Part shown: one piece after another, positions 62,538 through 64,000 of the stretch
Position numbering within the stretch: the stretch's first letter is position 1
How the letters are laid out: every line of letters begins with the position of its first letter
Assembly (NCBI RefSeq): GCF_006346395.1
Contig: NZ_VDMS01000004.1
Location: 62,001-126,000, forward strand
Length of the DNA stretch: 64,000 bases
Direction: 5' to 3'
Source: Nocardioides plantarum
GTDB lineage: Bacteria > Actinomycetota > Actinomycetes > Propionibacteriales > Nocardioidaceae
Notes under the pieces: generated by a model
Seen by the model: the letters and a program-made list of their open reading frames with translations, nothing else
What the model was told of the DNA's origin: nothing
Database searches by the model: none
Translations under genes and position numbers: made by a program

Positions 62538-63527
62538 ATGCCCCGCACCCTGTCCGCGCCGGTGACCGTCGCGTTCGACTACACCCGCTCGACGGGACCG
62601 GTCCTCGGCCGCTTCCTGACCGGGCTCCGCGACGGCGTGGTCGTCGGAGCACGTACGTCGGAGGGCCGGGTCGTCGTCCCGCCGCCCGAGTACGACCCCG
62701 TCACCAACGCCGCCACCACCGACTTCGTCGAGGTCGCCTCCACCGGCACCGTGACCTCGTGGGTGTGGGTGCCCGAGCCGGTCAAGGGGCAGCCCTTCGA
62801 CCGGCCGTTCGCCTGGGCGTTGGTGACCCTCGACGGCGCCGACGTACCGCTGCTCCACGCGCTCGACGTGGCCTCGCCGGCCGAGGTGTCGACCGGGATG
62901 CGGGTGCGGGTGCGCTGGGCCGAGGAGCGGGTCGGCGCGATCACCGACATCGCGGGATATGAGCCGGTCGCAGGCGGGGGCGACGACAACGACGGCGACG
63001 GGGCTTCGAGGCTCGCTCCGCTCGCACCTCAGCCGCCGTCGGGCGACCCCGTCACGGGCGTGGTCACGCCCGTCGAGCTCGACTACCTCTACGCCGCCAG
63101 CCCCGAGGAGTCGGCGTTCTACCGCGGCCTGGCCGAGGGCCGGCTGCTCGGCCAGCGCTGCCCCACCTGCCACAAGGTCTACATCCCGCCGCGCAGCGCG
63201 TGCCCGACCGACGGCAGCCCGACGACCGACGAGGTCGAGCTGCCCGAGACCGGCACCGTGACGACGTTCTGCATCGTCAACGTCCCGTTCCTGGGCCAGA
63301 AGATCACCCCGCCCTACGTGTCGGCCTACGTCCTGCTCGACGGCGCCGACATCGCCTTCCTCCACCTGATCCTCGACATCCCCGCCGAGGAGGTCCACAT
63401 GGGTCTGCGGGTCAAGGCCGTCTGGAAACCCCGGGAGGAATGGGGCACGACGATCGAGAACATCAGCCACTTCACGCCGACCGGCGAGCCCGACGCCGCC
63501 TACGAGACCTACAAGGTGCACCTGTGA
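62538..63527 (+). CDS. Double DUF35/OB-fold protein of the sterol thiolase operon
   Basis: The 329-residue protein has two OB-fold halves. The second has a zinc-ribbon start CPTCHKVYIPPRSAC (Cys208, Cys211, Cys222), while the first lacks the Cys residues. DUF35 proteins are partners of SCPx-type thiolases, and the next gene encodes one. The linker (about 145-170) is Gly/Asp-rich and includes a stretch encoded by a dispersed-repeat-like sequence (63003-63034). It resembles Rv3521 and appears leaderless. Confidence 0.88.
   Translation: MPRTLSAPVTVAFDYTRSTGPVLGRFLTGLRDGVVVGARTSEGRVVVPPPEYDPVTNAATTDFVEVASTGTVTSWVWVPEPVKGQPFDRPFAWALVTLDGADVPLLHALDVASPAEVSTGMRVRVRWAEERVGAITDIAGYEPVAGGGDDNDGDGASRLAPLAPQPPSGDPVTGVVTPVELDYLYAASPEESAFYRGLAEGRLLGQRCPTCHKVYIPPRSACPTDGSPTTDEVELPETGTVTTFCIVNVPFLGQKITPPYVSAYVLLDGADIAFLHLILDIPAEEVHMGLRVKAVWKPREEWGTTIENISHFTPTGEPDAAYETYKVHL
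63003..63034. repeat. Dispersed-repeat-like sequence inside the DUF35 gene linker
   Basis: GCTTCGAGGCTCGCTCCGCT and the following CGCACCTCAGCC resemble the GC-rich elements near 47430-47465 and 3075-3117. Here they are read in frame as ASRLAPLAPQP, in the disordered linker between the two OB halves. Confidence 0.5.
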
Positions 63528-64000
63528 GAGACGTCGCGGTCGTGGGCTTCGCCCAGCGACAGATGAAGGAGTTCGACGGGTCGCCGACCTGCGTCGAGCT
63601 GCTGGTCCCGCTGTTCGAGGAGTGCTACGGGCAGACCGGCTGGACCCGCCACGACGTGGGCTTCTGGTGCTCGGGCTCCTCGGACTACCTCGCCGGCCGG
63701 TCGTTCTCGTTCGTGCAGGCCGTCGACGCCATCGGCGTGATCCCGCCGGTCAACGAGTCGCACGTCGAGATGGACCTGGCCTGGGCGATGTACGAGGCCT
63801 GGGTCAAGATCCAGACCGGAGAGGTCGACACCGCGCTGGTCTACGCCTTCGGCAAGAGCTCGGCCGGCACGCTGCGGCGTACCCTCGCGCTCCAGCTCGA
63901 GCCGTACACGATGACGCCGATCTGGCCCGACACCGTGTCGCTCGCCGGGTTGCAGGCCCGGGCGGGCATCGACGCCGGACTGTGGGACGAGCGGGCGATG
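63524..64000 (+). CDS. SCPx-type thiolase/lipid-transfer protein, 3'-truncated by window edge
   Basis: The open frame of 159 codons from GTG 63524 runs off the window. It starts VRDVAVVGFAQRQ and has CSGSSDYLAGRSFSFVQAVD and VYAFGKSSAG segments of non-decarboxylating or SCPx thiolases. The start overlaps the DUF35 stop by 4 bp (GTGA). It corresponds in position to ltp4 (Rv3522), whose product cooperates with a DUF35 partner in sterol side-chain metabolism. The catalytic Cys/His region beyond the edge cannot be checked. Confidence 0.88.
   Translation, partial: MRDVAVVGFAQRQMKEFDGSPTCVELLVPLFEECYGQTGWTRHDVGFWCSGSSDYLAGRSFSFVQAVDAIGVIPPVNESHVEMDLAWAMYEAWVKIQTGEVDTALVYAFGKSSAGTLRRTLALQLEPYTMTPIWPDTVSLAGLQARAGIDAGLWDERAM

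Overview
The window is high-GC actinobacterial DNA with dense coding, many GTG starts, 1- to 4-base ATGA or GTGA overlaps and synteny with core actinobacterial chromosomes. The gene set (suf operon with SufR, ctaA/ctaB, tkt-tal-pgi-zwf-opcA-pgl, rbpA-secG-tpiA-pgk-gap-whiA-yvcK-rapZ-uvrC, uvrA, mycothiol- and F420-type enzymes) and dispersed GC-rich palindromic repeats suggest a Nocardioides-like member of the Nocardioidaceae. The genus is an inference. I see no rRNA, tRNA, CRISPR array, insertion sequence or phage.

Layout. 1-11.4 kb: a neutral zinc metallopeptidase (5' end outside the window), a phosphotransferase-fold protein, a phosphoesterase, an acVLRF1-type ribosome-rescue hydrolase, the complete suf operon on the minus strand (sufR-sufB-sufD-Rieske ferredoxin-sufC-sufS-sufU-sufT), two small membrane proteins and a LytM-like protein. 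11.5-23.4 kb: an ABC-2 exporter pair, heme A synthase, heme O synthase and a pentose-phosphate operon ending in a perfect 40-bp palindromic terminator. 23.5-32.5 kb (minus): rbpA, secG, tpiA-pgk-gap, whiA-yvcK-rapZ-uvrC. 32.6-40.3 kb: a TPR-like protein, two tandem Rieske lipoproteins, uvrA behind a LexA box, a mycothiol-dependent isomerase-like protein, an MBL hydrolase and an unknown secreted or anchored protein.

40.5-64 kb is a steroid (cholesterol-type) catabolic region: kshB, a small Cys protein and kshA; fadE26-fadE27; fadD19 divergent from echA19; a FadD8-like ligase; an LLM flavoprotein divergent from a DUF35/OB protein and an SCPx-type thiolase. Four KstR-type operators (TNNAACNNGTTNNA, three perfect and one 13 of 14) lie at these promoters, and several overlap the -10 hexamer of apparently leaderless transcripts. 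No KstR gene is present, so the regulator must be elsewhere. Unrelated genes are interspersed: YidC, a DUF4184 protein, an HNH/13E12-type endonuclease whose promoter spacer holds a LexA-like box, and a TetR/SDR pair with two identical-arm operators.

The least ordinary items are a low-GC insertion (about 60.2-61.4 kb) encoding a membrane-anchored receiver-like protein that lacks switch residues, a 352-bp gene-free stretch made of 51-bp and 8-bp tandem repeats, and a recurrent TAGNNT-N6/7-start signature pointing to widespread leaderless transcription.
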